Shown piece after piece: positions 8,885 to 17,220 of a stretch of 52,159 bases of DNA. The stretch spans positions 1 to 52,159 of the forward strand of contig NZ_RRYW01000012.1 of NCBI RefSeq assembly GCF_014861365.1. The letters run 5' to 3'. The notes below the pieces were generated by a model that saw nothing but the letters and a program-made list of their open reading frames with translations, did no database searches and was not told the DNA's origin. Made by a program: the position numbers and the translations under genes. Source of the DNA: Psychrobacter sp. FME6 (GTDB lineage Bacteria; Pseudomonadota; Gammaproteobacteria; Pseudomonadales; Moraxellaceae). The stretch's first letter is position 1. The number at the start of each line of letters is the position of its first letter.

Positions 8885-10012
8885 TTAATTATCGTTTAAG
8901 ATGACGAAGCGACGACTGTCTTGACGGGTTTTACTAAATTTATCCATCAGCTCAGGATGGGCTTTAGTGACGGCTTTACTGTCTAAGCTCACACTATCCT
9001 TAGAGCGCTTCCATGAGATTGCGCCTTTGTCAAAGACCGCTACTTCATTGTCTTTGATTAAGCTTTGCAGTTGATGTTTGATCTGGTCATGCTGCTTTTG
9101 TAGCTCACTCAGTGAGTCACGGTGACTCAGTAACTTAGTGAATAGCTTATTAGCCCCAGCGTCTTCGCTGAAATCGATTTTACTGGCAGGCTCAGGCTTA
9201 GGGTAAAGCTGCTTTAAGGCGCGCGCCGCTGACTCAGAATGATCGGGCGTTGGCGGTGTATCCGTTTCTACGTATTGCCAGAACAGACGCTCATGCCACA
9301 GAATGCTATTGATCAGTTGCTCATCGCGCTCAACCTTGTAGATCTTCGCTTCGTGTCCGCAGAGTAGGACACAAATATGCGCGGCTTGTTTGCCTGTGAC
9401 TGCCAGTTGATGCTGTACTTGGCAAGTGACGTATAACGGTACGCCATGCTTCCACAGCTTAGCCCCATGTTCCCCAGCGGTTTTGCATTCCAGTATCTGT
9501 ACCTCATCGCTACCAGTGATGGCGTAATCCAAGTTCGCTAACATAAAATGCTGCTCAGGATCAGGGTGCTGCAAGATGGCGTTGACGCGACGAACCTTAT
9601 TGCCAGTCTGTTCTTGATAGTATTTCGCCACCATAGGCTCTAAGGTGTTGCCCCAATACAGCGGTGAGTACCCTTCGATGCTCTCATCAATGTTTGAGGT
9701 CATACGCCCTGTTTTAATCATCCACAGCTCCAGCATTGATAAATACGGATGAATACCACACGCAGCAGCAGCGTCACTACTACCAATGCCTTGCTTGCGA
9801 ATCTCAAGCCATTTGTCATGGCTGAGATTTTTGGTGCTGACCAGACGTTTTGCTGTGGCTTTGACAGTTTTGTCTTTCTGAACGATGTTTTTCTCGGTTG
9901 GCTGAATTGTCTTAGCATTAATTTTAGCAGTCGGTTTTGTGTGTCTAGCTTGCAATGCTTTACGCTTACGACGTCTCGTTGGAGCGGTGTTGTTTAAAGC
10001 GATGGTTTCCAT
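8885..10012 (-). CDS. YqaJ/lambda-exonuclease family recombination nuclease
   Basis: A 375-residue protein with a basic, low-complexity N-terminus (first ~60 residues) followed by a YqaJ-type nuclease domain. Key residues are visible: GIGSSDAAA at 75-83 (Asp80), Glu125 in GNTLEPMVAKYY, Asp162 in LANLDYAI, the ECK motif at 175-177, and QVQHQL at 198-203. This is the layout of lambda exonuclease-type enzymes, which resect double-stranded ends for single-strand annealing. A coiled-coil-like tail follows (around SHRDSLSELQKQHDQIKHQL). AAGGA precedes the ATG. No obvious RecT/Bet annealase is in the window, unless one of the neighbouring proteins fills that role. Confidence 0.85.
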   Translation of the reverse strand: METIALNNTAPTRRRKRKALQARHTKPTAKINAKTIQPTEKNIVQKDKTVKATAKRLVSTKNLSHDKWLEIRKQGIGSSDAAAACGIHPYLSMLELWMIKTGRMTSNIDESIEGYSPLYWGNTLEPMVAKYYQEQTGNKVRRVNAILQHPDPEQHFMLANLDYAITGSDEVQILECKTAGEHGAKLWKHGVPLYVTCQVQHQLAVTGKQAAHICVLLCGHEAKIYKVERDEQLINSILWHERLFWQYVETDTPPTPDHSESAARALKQLYPKPEPASKIDFSEDAGANKLFTKLLSHRDSLSELQKQHDQIKHQLQSLIKDNEVAVFDKGAISWKRSKDSVSLDSKAVTKAHPELMDKFSKTRQDSRRFVILNDN

Positions 10013-10065
10013 GATAGATTCCTTATAAATAGATTAGTGAATGTGATCGGTTGAATAATCGGCAT

Positions 10066-10093
10066 AAAAAAACCACGCTCTAGGGCGTGGTTA
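10066..10093 (-). terminator. Rho-independent terminator of the DUF932 gene
   Basis: On the minus strand AACCACGC pairs with GCGTGGTT and is followed by seven T residues, 20 bases past the stop of the DUF932 gene. Confidence 0.85.
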
Positions 10094-10113
10094 TTGCTGG
10101 TGTCATAAAACAA

Positions 10114-11106
10114 CTAAGCGATTAAGGCTCGCGCATCCTGTAGACCTTTTTCCTTCAGCTTAGCCCCAGCACCGAACCATGCTGAGTTAAGCCGATTGTC
10201 GGTGTTCATCGCTCGGCGCTCATGATCGACGTATTCAGTGATACTACAGAGCAAGCCATAAGCAGTGTCTTTAGCCGCATCGAGATCAGCACCGCGTCCT
10301 TGACCATTAAACATCTGCATCACCTTATTCATTGCGCGAGCATTGGGAACCGCATCTTTTTCTTTCTTCGCGCTGTTAAATAAAATGATGTCATTGTCCT
10401 GATCGTTAAACACACGGCTAAGATAGTTAGCCGCTTCCGCTTGGGTAACACGGCGCTCAGACAATTGTTTCATCTCGTAGATGTGCTCATCCCACTGTTT
10501 AACCGATACGCCCAATTGCTGTTTGACCTTGTCAGCATCAAAGGAGGTGGAGTGCGGGACTTTCACCACGCCACCACTACCATCAGCAAGGCTTACCGCA
10601 AGCGTGTTATTACACACCACACGGATATTGGTAAACTGCGCTGTAGTCGCAAGCGTGCCATCACAAGCAGTTGCCAGCAGTAAGTAGCCATTACTGACAT
10701 CACCGCCCCTAAGACTGGCTGACTGGCCTGTACGTGCCAATGCCCATAGCTTACGACCACCCTTTAACACACCTGCGGTTTCAAGCTCAAAGTGTGAGTG
10801 TTCCGTGAGCTCACGATAAAACTCAAGTATCTCCTCAGGCTGTACTTCCTGATAGCGCTGACTGACCACTGATAACGGATCAAGCGTGTCGGAGCGGTAC
10901 AAGACCTTTTGATCAGCGAATGGCAAGATAAGGTTATGCCCTCGATCGTTCTCAGCCATGTAGCTGACGTCCGACGATTCGATACGCCAATCCATTCCTG
11001 CCTCACGTGCCCAAACCTCTAACGGCTGCTTGGGAGATAGCTCATTCCCTAAGCCGTGCCAAGGGGTTTCGCCAACGTATGCCATGCTTTCTACTAAATG
11101 TGCCAT
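10114..11106 (-). CDS. DUF932 phage/plasmid-like protein
   Basis: A 330-residue protein matching the DUF932 family (the TIGR03299 phage/plasmid-like type). It begins with the characteristic WHGLGNEL segment near residues 17-24 and continues with IRVVCNNTLAVSLADG around 160-175. No catalytic motif is known for the family, which is widespread on plasmids, ICEs and phages next to recombination genes. An AAGGA site precedes the ATG. It sits between a YqaJ-type nuclease gene and a zinc-ribbon gene on the same strand. A role in island DNA metabolism is inferred from context only. Confidence 0.85.
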   Translation of the reverse strand: MAHLVESMAYVGETPWHGLGNELSPKQPLEVWAREAGMDWRIESSDVSYMAENDRGHNLILPFADQKVLYRSDTLDPLSVVSQRYQEVQPEEILEFYRELTEHSHFELETAGVLKGGRKLWALARTGQSASLRGGDVSNGYLLLATACDGTLATTAQFTNIRVVCNNTLAVSLADGSGGVVKVPHSTSFDADKVKQQLGVSVKQWDEHIYEMKQLSERRVTQAEAANYLSRVFNDQDNDIILFNSAKKEKDAVPNARAMNKVMQMFNGQGRGADLDAAKDTAYGLLCSITEYVDHERRAMNTDNRLNSAWFGAGAKLKEKGLQDARALIA

Positions 11107-11141
11107 GATAATTTTCCTTTTGTATTATGATTAAATTGAGT

Positions 11142-11432
11142 TTAAGTGAATGAGTGAAAGGTGGTGAAGACATGCGAGCAGTCATCACAGCGATATTGTT
11201 TATTGACCAGTATTGGCAGCGCTTGATGAGACTGAGTGATCTCAATAAGCGCTGCTACCGTTGTTCCTGCAACCACACCTATAGCAGGATGTACTTTAAG
11301 TGCTTTGCAAAGACTAACACCAAGGCTGACTAATACCGCAGGGGATAACAGCTGATCAATAAGATTGATTTGACTACCATCAGTCATCTCGTAGACCAAA
11401 GATGACTCACAGCTAGGACACAGGGTTTTCAT
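11142..11432 (-). CDS. Small zinc-ribbon protein with hydrophobic core
   Basis: A 96-residue protein with a split zinc ribbon: CPSC at residues 5-8 and CDDC at 82-85. Between them lies a hydrophobic stretch (about residues 30-64, rich in V, L, A and G) that could span the membrane once or twice as a hairpin. The open frame reaches 11528, but the ATG at 11432 has AGGAG six bases upstream and starts directly at the CxxC, so it is preferred. I do not recognise a named family. It lies between the YfjJ-like gene and DUF932 and is probably part of the island's conserved set. Confidence 0.65.
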   Translation of the reverse strand: MKTLCPSCESSLVYEMTDGSQINLIDQLLSPAVLVSLGVSLCKALKVHPAIGVVAGTTVAALIEITQSHQALPILVNKQYRCDDCSHVFTTFHSFT

Positions 11433-11454
11433 ATATACTCCTAAATTTTGCGCA

Positions 11455-11483
11455 TAAAAAAGGCCTGCTAAAAAGCAGACCTT
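11455..11483 (-). terminator. Rho-independent terminator of the YfjJ-like gene
   Basis: On the minus strand AAGGTCTGCT pairs with AGCAGGCCTT (one mismatch) and is followed by T residues. It sits between the YfjJ-like gene and the zinc-ribbon gene, 23 bases before the latter's start. Confidence 0.8.
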
Positions 11484-11549
11484 GATGAAGGAATAAGGTA
11501 CACACAAACAGGCTGTACTCAATCTCATGGTAATAGTATATATTTGAGA

Positions 11550-12470
11550 TTATTTTGATATGGGCGGTAGTCCTCGACGTCTGGATGTGCGGTATCGACC
11601 GTGTGCAAAGGTGTTCATGTTTGGGAGCCATACTTTTAATTTTTGGTCATACTTGCTTGGTTGCGTCAGGTAACACGACGTTCTAAGAGCGTTGTTAACT
11701 TCCTGTTCGTTATCCTGATGAATCATGCCGATACCTAATTTACCGTTTCGCTCATACCCCTGCTTAGTCTTTTTATTGTGGTAGTTATAGCACTCGCCTA
11801 GACCACCAGTAATGACCTTCCACTTTTCACCAACCTCTTTTGCGATATACCAATCATTTTGTCTCTTATTACCGTCATATATCAGCAACAAATGACAATG
11901 TAATCCGCCCTCGATGCCACCATGCTCTAAAGCCCAAGCGTAGCCCTGCAAATCTTCAAAGCACGTTTCCTCATTACCGATAAGATCTCGGAATTTGCTC
12001 ATGTGATGATAAAAATCTTCAATGCTAACAAGGTGGCTTGTTTCTTTGGCGTACTTTAGGTCGATACGTACAAAGAGCAGTCTTTTGTAATGATGAATCA
12101 GATGGCGTACATATTTTTCGAGTGTCCTCTTATTTTTAGACTCCTGATAACTAAACACACTACGTTCACGCTTAATATCTTTTTTATAGTATGACAGTGT
12201 TTTAATAAGACGCTGTGTTTTATCGTAATCCCAAATGACATCTTCTGGATATTGATCACCAACGATATATTGCGTACTGCGAAAGAAAGCTTCAATGGGC
12301 ACCGAGTAAATCAATCCATTGTCACCCTCATAGTAATACATGAACGGATGATACAAATCGTTCAGCTCATCTATTATCAGGTCAAATCTCAATTCATTAG
12401 AAATGATATCGATTACCAGTTGGTGAACTTTAGTTAATAAGTTACTTTGATTGAGGTTAATGTTTTGCAT
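11550..12470 (-). CDS. YagK/YfjJ C-terminal domain (inovirus Gp2-like) protein
   Basis: A 306-residue protein of the YfjJ/inovirus-Gp2 type. Two motifs recall replication initiators of the HUH class: VRIDLKY near residues 134-140 and GGLHCHLLL near 188-196, where H191-x-H193 would be the metal-binding histidines. The C-terminus is basic (RYRTSRRRG). Such proteins are common in P4-like and ICE-type islands and in filamentous prophages and may start rolling-circle-type replication, which has not been shown for this family as far as I know. The ATG at 12470 (AGGAG upstream) is preferred over the frame's first ATG at 12500. It is transcribed away from the long non-coding region 12471-13217. Confidence 0.7.
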   Translation of the reverse strand: MQNINLNQSNLLTKVHQLVIDIISNELRFDLIIDELNDLYHPFMYYYEGDNGLIYSVPIEAFFRSTQYIVGDQYPEDVIWDYDKTQRLIKTLSYYKKDIKRERSVFSYQESKNKRTLEKYVRHLIHHYKRLLFVRIDLKYAKETSHLVSIEDFYHHMSKFRDLIGNEETCFEDLQGYAWALEHGGIEGGLHCHLLLIYDGNKRQNDWYIAKEVGEKWKVITGGLGECYNYHNKKTKQGYERNGKLGIGMIHQDNEQEVNNALRTSCYLTQPSKYDQKLKVWLPNMNTFAHGRYRTSRRRGLPPISK

Positions 12471-13217
12471 GGTATTTCTCCTATGTGGTTTGTCTTGCAC
12501 ATAGTAGAGCTACATCATATTTTTTTATTCTGTCTACTGGTGGTTTAGTGAGGAGATAGTCAGTGTGGTAACGCTGCGCTATATAATAATATCAATAACC
12601 GGTTAGTGGCACTTACCAATACTGCGGAGATATCGGTAATACATTATCCTCAATTGTAGGGATCTTGGTTCATATTGATGTTTTTTGAGTAAATGGAGTT
12701 AGCTGATAGAGAAAAGTTAATACACTGTTTGGTGAATAGCAGCATTAATTTGATGCGAGGGTCTAGGTGAGTTGATCATGATTTATGTCTCCAGTATAGG
12801 TTCATATACATGAGGAGAGTCATAATATTTTAGGGCGCTATTATTAAGGGTTAATTCATAGTCGTTTATCAATAAACATGATTGTTATTCGTATCACATA
12901 CTCATAGTGGTCAGCTGATAAAAAACAATAATATATAATAAGCTGTTAAGGAGGCTCATTTTAATGTCCATAACCTAGGGGGTATGAAAACTAAAAATAC
13001 CGCTAGACTTGGTTATACTAAGAGGATAGAGTTACGGTTTTGGGTAATAGAACTATATTAATAAGCTTACATTGCATAAATTAGCTCTATGGGCTTATTT
13101 ATCAACTGCTGACGTAATCTGTTGCTATAAAAATACTAGAAAATAGCCAGTGATAAACTACAAATTTTTGTTAAATTTACTAAGATATATCTATAAGTTT
13201 ATAAGGAAAAAACTATA
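12471..13217. other. AT-rich non-coding region between divergent island genes
   Basis: About 750 bases without a credible gene on either strand. It separates the minus-strand YfjJ-like gene from the plus-strand 365-aa gene, so it must contain at least two divergent promoters. It is very AT-rich and holds an inverted repeat AATAAGC (13060-13066) / GCTTATT (13093-13099). Because it adjoins a possible replication-initiator gene it could also contain the island's origin. That is a guess; no iterons or known origin boxes were recognised. Confidence 0.5.
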
Positions 13218-14315
13218 ATGAATCGACGCATAGATACCTTTTATGAAGTGCTAGATGTTTCTTTACCAGTGTTCGATGACTATGATCGAAGCAATTTTGA
13301 TGACGCCTCGATTCGCTACGCAAACTCTAAGACTTTAAGGTTTGTAACAGATGAGTTTATTCAAGCATGTAGAAGAGATCGCACAAATATAGAAAGGTTT
13401 TTTGAAGCTTTAAGACAGATGAATACTGAAGATGCTAGAGCATTGTTGTACAGCAAAAACCTGATGGATGGCCGTGGTGTCGATAATATAGGTCTTGACG
13501 ATGATGACTATAAAAATAGTTTAGTGTCATACTTCCAAGATCATCCTGAACCCTTAATTGAATTTAACCATATAATCGAATACAAGATAAATAACCTTTT
13601 GCCCGAGTCATATTTAGACTGGTTCAAGGACAATTTGCGTCATTCACTGTTTTTAGCTTATCTGCTGAGAGATTATATTCAGTATAATGCTTACAAAGGT
13701 AGAGACGAGCTGATTAATGCAGTAGCAGATATCTTACGCTATGACACTCATGAATTTATAAGTTTATGGAGAAACAACATACCGAAATATGAGCGCCGAA
13801 TTTCACCATTTGGTGATTTTCAAGCGAAACATATAGTCTGTGTGAAGGCTAGATACTTTAAAAACTGCTTAGATATCACGAAAGATGCTAAATGGATAGA
13901 CGCTACCAATACGGAGCAGATAGAGTGGATATACGAATATCTACGTGCCAAAAACCCTCAACAAATTATTCTGGATAGGGTCTTTATTCCAAAGAATATT
14001 GAAGAGAAATACGAGCTTATTCTTGCAAGTCTGGATGTTTTGTCCAATGTTGAAAATGCTGATATAGGGACTAAAAAGAACAAAGGCTTCTCTGAACGAA
14101 GCTACACGCTATATAGCATGAAAAAAGCATGGGACGGACAAAAGCATTATAGTAAAAAGAAGCAGGTAGAGAATGGTAGCATTAAGATATATAAGAAAAA
14201 TCAAGATAAGTTAAAAGCGATAATGAAGCAGAAGGGTTCTACTGCAAATCAGGTTATCAATGATTCGATAGAGCAGATGTATGAGCGTCTCATTGTAGAA
14301 AAGACAGATGCTTAG
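13218..14315 (+). CDS. Uncharacterised island protein with RHH-like C-terminus
   Basis: A 365-residue soluble protein that I do not recognise. It is rich in charged and aromatic residues, with no signal peptide, membrane segment or nucleotide-binding motif. The last ~45 residues (GSIKIYKKNQDKLKAIMKQ, then STANQVINDSIEQMYERL) have the strand-helix-turn-helix pattern of a ribbon-helix-helix domain and may bind DNA. The ATG at 13218 has AAGGA ten bases upstream. It is the only plus-strand gene between the YfjJ-like gene and the integrase and converges on the integrase gene (42 bases apart). Regulator of the island, or cargo of unknown function, are both possible. Confidence 0.7.
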   Translation: MNRRIDTFYEVLDVSLPVFDDYDRSNFDDASIRYANSKTLRFVTDEFIQACRRDRTNIERFFEALRQMNTEDARALLYSKNLMDGRGVDNIGLDDDDYKNSLVSYFQDHPEPLIEFNHIIEYKINNLLPESYLDWFKDNLRHSLFLAYLLRDYIQYNAYKGRDELINAVADILRYDTHEFISLWRNNIPKYERRISPFGDFQAKHIVCVKARYFKNCLDITKDAKWIDATNTEQIEWIYEYLRAKNPQQIILDRVFIPKNIEEKYELILASLDVLSNVENADIGTKKNKGFSERSYTLYSMKKAWDGQKHYSKKKQVENGSIKIYKKNQDKLKAIMKQKGSTANQVINDSIEQMYERLIVEKTDA

Positions 14316-14357
14316 AGGGTTACTCTAAGGCAACCCTCAATTTAAGTTAGCGCTAGC

Positions 14358-15719
14358 TTATCTATCGGATAGCAAGGATTGTAAGTCTTTGCTAGTAACT
14401 CCCTTATCTTTCAAAGCCTGTATCAGAGTTTCGCTATCTACTTCTAACAGTGATGCTTGTTTATTCTCGCTTATTGACTGCTCAATCTGCTGCCGCGCTG
14501 TTTGAAAGTCTACAACTTCGCCTTTGTCTCTTAGTAAGTCTAAAAAGTCAGCCCAAACCTGCATGATCTTACGGCGCTCTTCTAAATGCTGAGCATGGTT
14601 ATAAACCGCGCGTATGTTACTTTTTTTGTCATGTGCCATCTGTTTTTCAATCGCGTCGCCCATGTAGCCAAGCTCGTTAAGATTGGTTGAGGCGATGTGA
14701 CGAAAGCCGTGACCTGTCTGCTTACCAGCATAGCCTAGAATATCTAGCGCGTTATTAATAAACTCCTCACTATACGGCTGATGCATACCCGTATGATAGA
14801 ACACATATTCATATTGTCCTGTGATGGGTTTCATCTCCTCTAGTACTGCTAGCATCTGATCTGACAACGGTACAACGTGCTTACGTGCAATTTTAAGGTT
14901 ATCGATATCAACACGCCATAAACGGTTGGCAAAGTCGATATGCGCCCATTTCATCATACGTAGTTCAATGGTGCGGCAAAATGAGTACGCTAAAAACTTC
15001 ATACCTAAGCGGGTTTGGTCATGACCATGATAATTCTCAATAGCTTGGAGTAGGGCAGGCAGCTCATGGATATCTACATGCTTCATGTGCTGACTTTTGG
15101 CTTTAGGATAGAGTGCTTTTAGATCATCGATTGGATTTTGCTCAATGATGCGTTCGCGTTTGGCACGTCTTAAGACATTAGCCACCAGATCGATAGTGCG
15201 TCTGGTTACCTCGCGTGGCGGCTCACCGTCTTTGTTCACACGCTTTTCGATCTCATCTGCCATTGATCGACAATCCTCAAAGCTTACATCTTTTAGTGCA
15301 ATGCCTTCAAAGTGGGGCAACACGTCTTTATGCATACGGTTATAGTCTTGCTGATAGGTACGTGGCTTGACGTTACGCTGACGTTCAGCGAGCCAGTCTA
15401 ACGCATAATCATTGAATTTTTGTGCATGAACATTATTGAGCCTATCTTGACGCTTTTTATTTTTTGGATCGATACCATCTGCTAGTAGCGCTTTAATCTC
15501 AGTATTGGCTTGTCTGGCTTCAGCGAGTGACATGATGGGGTAAGTGCCAAGTGTGAGGCGTGTCTGCTTACCATCAAAGCGATAAGCGCTTATCCATGTT
15601 TTTGTGCTTGTGCTACGGACTAAAAGCTGTAGCCCATACTGATCACTATATTTGTCAGGACGTGAAGGCGTACATTTTTCACTTGGTTTGAGCTTGCGGA
15701 TTTTGCTATCGCTTAACAT
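14358..15719 (-). CDS. int: P4-type tyrosine integrase
   Basis: A 453-residue tyrosine recombinase with the N-terminal DUF4102 arm-binding domain (residues 1-90; KTWISAYRFDGKQTRLTLGTYP), a SAM-like core-binding domain (about 100-200), and a C-terminal catalytic domain. Catalytic residues are visible: Arg249 in FCRTIELR, a lysine around 276-280, the H337-G-F-R340 box, His363 and the nucleophile Tyr373 in AVYNHA. The enzyme integrates the island into the tRNA-Ser gene lying 284 bases away. The ATG at 15719 follows GGGAG. A GTTGGTCTA repeat lies directly upstream, so the integrase may repress its own synthesis. Length is normal and the frame intact, so the island could still be mobile if the distal att site survives. 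Confidence 0.95.
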   Translation of the reverse strand: MLSDSKIRKLKPSEKCTPSRPDKYSDQYGLQLLVRSTSTKTWISAYRFDGKQTRLTLGTYPIMSLAEARQANTEIKALLADGIDPKNKKRQDRLNNVHAQKFNDYALDWLAERQRNVKPRTYQQDYNRMHKDVLPHFEGIALKDVSFEDCRSMADEIEKRVNKDGEPPREVTRRTIDLVANVLRRAKRERIIEQNPIDDLKALYPKAKSQHMKHVDIHELPALLQAIENYHGHDQTRLGMKFLAYSFCRTIELRMMKWAHIDFANRLWRVDIDNLKIARKHVVPLSDQMLAVLEEMKPITGQYEYVFYHTGMHQPYSEEFINNALDILGYAGKQTGHGFRHIASTNLNELGYMGDAIEKQMAHDKKSNIRAVYNHAQHLEERRKIMQVWADFLDLLRDKGEVVDFQTARQQIEQSISENKQASLLEVDSETLIQALKDKGVTSKDLQSLLSDR

Positions 15720-15856
15720 GTTGGTCTACTCCCTATGCTTCCAAGCCTTGTAATTCAAGCGTTACAAATATAACGTTGGTCTAAAGCTGAATTATAAAGC
15801 CTAAATGTTGGTCTTTTTGAGGTCTAATGAAATCATAGACCAACAGATAGACCAAC
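15720..15856. promoter_or_regulatory. GTTGGTCTA repeat cluster, probable integrase arm sites / operator
   Basis: GTTGGTCTA occurs at 15720-15728 and 15775-15783, with GTTGGTCTT at 15807-15815 and a partial GGTCTA at 15821. The reverse complement TAGACCAAC follows at 15836-15844 and 15848-15856. The cluster fills the space between the integrase start and the tRNA side. Direct plus inverted short sites in this position are what integrase arm-type or excisionase sites look like. The first copy overlaps the integrase leader. Confidence 0.65.
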
Positions 15857-15907
15857 ACAAGCCACGGGATAGGTGGGTTATATTCGGATAGATTGGGAAA
15901 ACACTAG

Positions 15908-15936
15908 ACATAAAAAAAACGCTAGACGCGTTATTT
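15908..15936. terminator. Weak hairpin between island end and tRNA-Ser
   Basis: AACGC and GCGTT pair around a TAGAC loop, with A residues before and TTATTT after. It lies downstream of the tRNA gene (minus strand) and may end its transcript, or shield the tRNA and island from each other. Confidence 0.35.
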
Positions 15937-16002
15937 ATAAAGGGTTACAGAGGTATATGGGAGTGTTTAGGACAAGGTGGGAAAAGGAGTGTTTTATAAG
16001 AT

Positions 16003-16093
16003 TGGCGGTGAAGGAGGGATTCGAACCCTCGATACGCTATGAACGTATACACACTTTCCAGGCGTGCGGTTTCAGCCACTCACCCACTTCACC
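16003..16093 (-). tRNA. tRNA-Ser (anticodon GGA)
   Basis: A 91-nt class II tRNA on the minus strand. The acceptor stem GGTGAAG pairs with CTTCACC, followed by discriminator G and an encoded CCA (complement of 16003-16005). The anticodon loop CCTGGAAAG gives GGA. A long variable arm (TATACG...CGTATC region) and GGTTCGAATCC T-loop are present. It reads serine codons UCC/UCU. The 3' end faces the integrase and is the island's attachment site; the tRNA is complete at this junction. Confidence 0.95.
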
Positions 16094-16138
16094 GTTTAGA
16101 CAGCGCGTTTTTGGACGACACTGATTTTTGACTGGCTA

Positions 16139-16167
16139 AGTATAGCGGATACCATTTAAAAAGTCAC
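16139..16167 (-). promoter_or_regulatory. Promoter of tRNA-Ser
   Basis: On the minus strand GTGACT (16162-16167) and TATACT (16139-16144) are separated by 17 bases, placing the expected start about 40 bases before the tRNA 5' end. Confidence 0.6.
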
Positions 16168-16251
16168 CACTTGCGCCCTATCTTTCTTGATTGTTAGATG
16201 CCTGCTAGGATAGCATGCACGTAATAATAAGCATAAATGGTAGAAAGTTGA

Positions 16252-17145
16252 ATGATAAGTATTGGCAAGCCTAAATATAGGCTTACAAATAACATAATAA
16301 TGACAGTGTTTACGGCTATACTCAGTATGAGCTCAGCGTACGCCGACGATTTTACCCAGTGTAGCCAGTCCTTTTATGGTGGTATCTATCCCGAATTTAC
16401 TAATCCTAAACTGAGTAAAGATACCCAGTCATTATGTTTTGATGGTTTTGCTGTCATGTATTCTGGTGTATCGCGTACGCCGCTGTGGTCAGCCGAATAT
16501 TTGGACCGCAAGCGCTTGCAGCAAGCCAAAAAAATCGATCGTGAAGACAGCTTTCATGAAGAGAGTCGTTTACCGAAGTCCATGCGCGCTAAACTGTCTG
16601 ATTATTCAGGCTCTGGTTATGATCGCGGTCATCTATCCCCTAATGGTGATATGGCCAATCGTAGCCAACAGTATGATAGTTTTAGTCTGGCTAATATTGC
16701 CCCGCAATCTCCACGTAATAATCGCTATATTTGGCGTAATATTGAGTCTGCCACTCGCTATTTGACCCAGCAGTATGGTGAAGTTTATACCATCACAGGA
16801 GTGGCATTTACTGGCAAAAAAACCAAACAGCTTGCTGACCGCGTACTGGTGCCCAGTCATTTTTTTAAAGCGGTTTATATCCCAGCGACCAATCAAGCGG
16901 GAGTGTACTATGCACCGAATGATGAATCAGAGCGTATAGAAGTCATTAGTATCGATGCGTTGACTACTGAGATTGGTATCGATGTCTTACCCGTACTAGA
17001 CCCTCAGACCAAAGCGCAAGCGTTTGATTTACCATTGAAGGCGGGTGAACGTTCAGACATACCAGATGAGCCCGTAGAAGAGCCCACTTGGATATTGTTT
17101 GTGTTGGCAATACTAGAATGGGTGCTCACACAACTGCAGGCGTGA
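16252..17145 (+). CDS. DNA/RNA non-specific endonuclease (NUC family), secreted
   Basis: A 297-residue endonuclease of the NucA/NucG (beta-beta-alpha metal) family that cuts single- and double-stranded DNA and RNA. The DRGH motif is at residues 124-127 with His127 the general base; the metal-binding and stabilising residues appear in ANIAPQSPRNNRYIW (148-161). An N-terminal signal peptide ends near AYA (residues 29-31), so it is exported to the periplasm or beyond; a second ATG at residue 17 could also start it. The C-terminus is unusual: a hydrophobic 20-residue tail (WILFVLAILEWVL) that might anchor it in a membrane. It is the first gene beyond the tRNA-Ser and has no operon partner. Confidence 0.9.
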   Translation: MISIGKPKYRLTNNIIMTVFTAILSMSSAYADDFTQCSQSFYGGIYPEFTNPKLSKDTQSLCFDGFAVMYSGVSRTPLWSAEYLDRKRLQQAKKIDREDSFHEESRLPKSMRAKLSDYSGSGYDRGHLSPNGDMANRSQQYDSFSLANIAPQSPRNNRYIWRNIESATRYLTQQYGEVYTITGVAFTGKKTKQLADRVLVPSHFFKAVYIPATNQAGVYYAPNDESERIEVISIDALTTEIGIDVLPVLDPQTKAQAFDLPLKAGERSDIPDEPVEEPTWILFVLAILEWVLTQLQA

Positions 17146-17220
17146 AACGTCTGTATGTGATCAAAAACGGATGATATTGAAAAATAACGTAAGATACGAT
17201 TTATAAAAAGGATATTATAA

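Noticed and set aside
7879-12470. A complete prophage
   Set aside because: No capsid, terminase, portal, tail or lysis genes are present; the content fits an integrative island.
15873-16124. 83-aa open frame across the tRNA-Ser gene
   Set aside because: It overlaps the tRNA on the opposite strand; its translation is just the complement of the tRNA arms.
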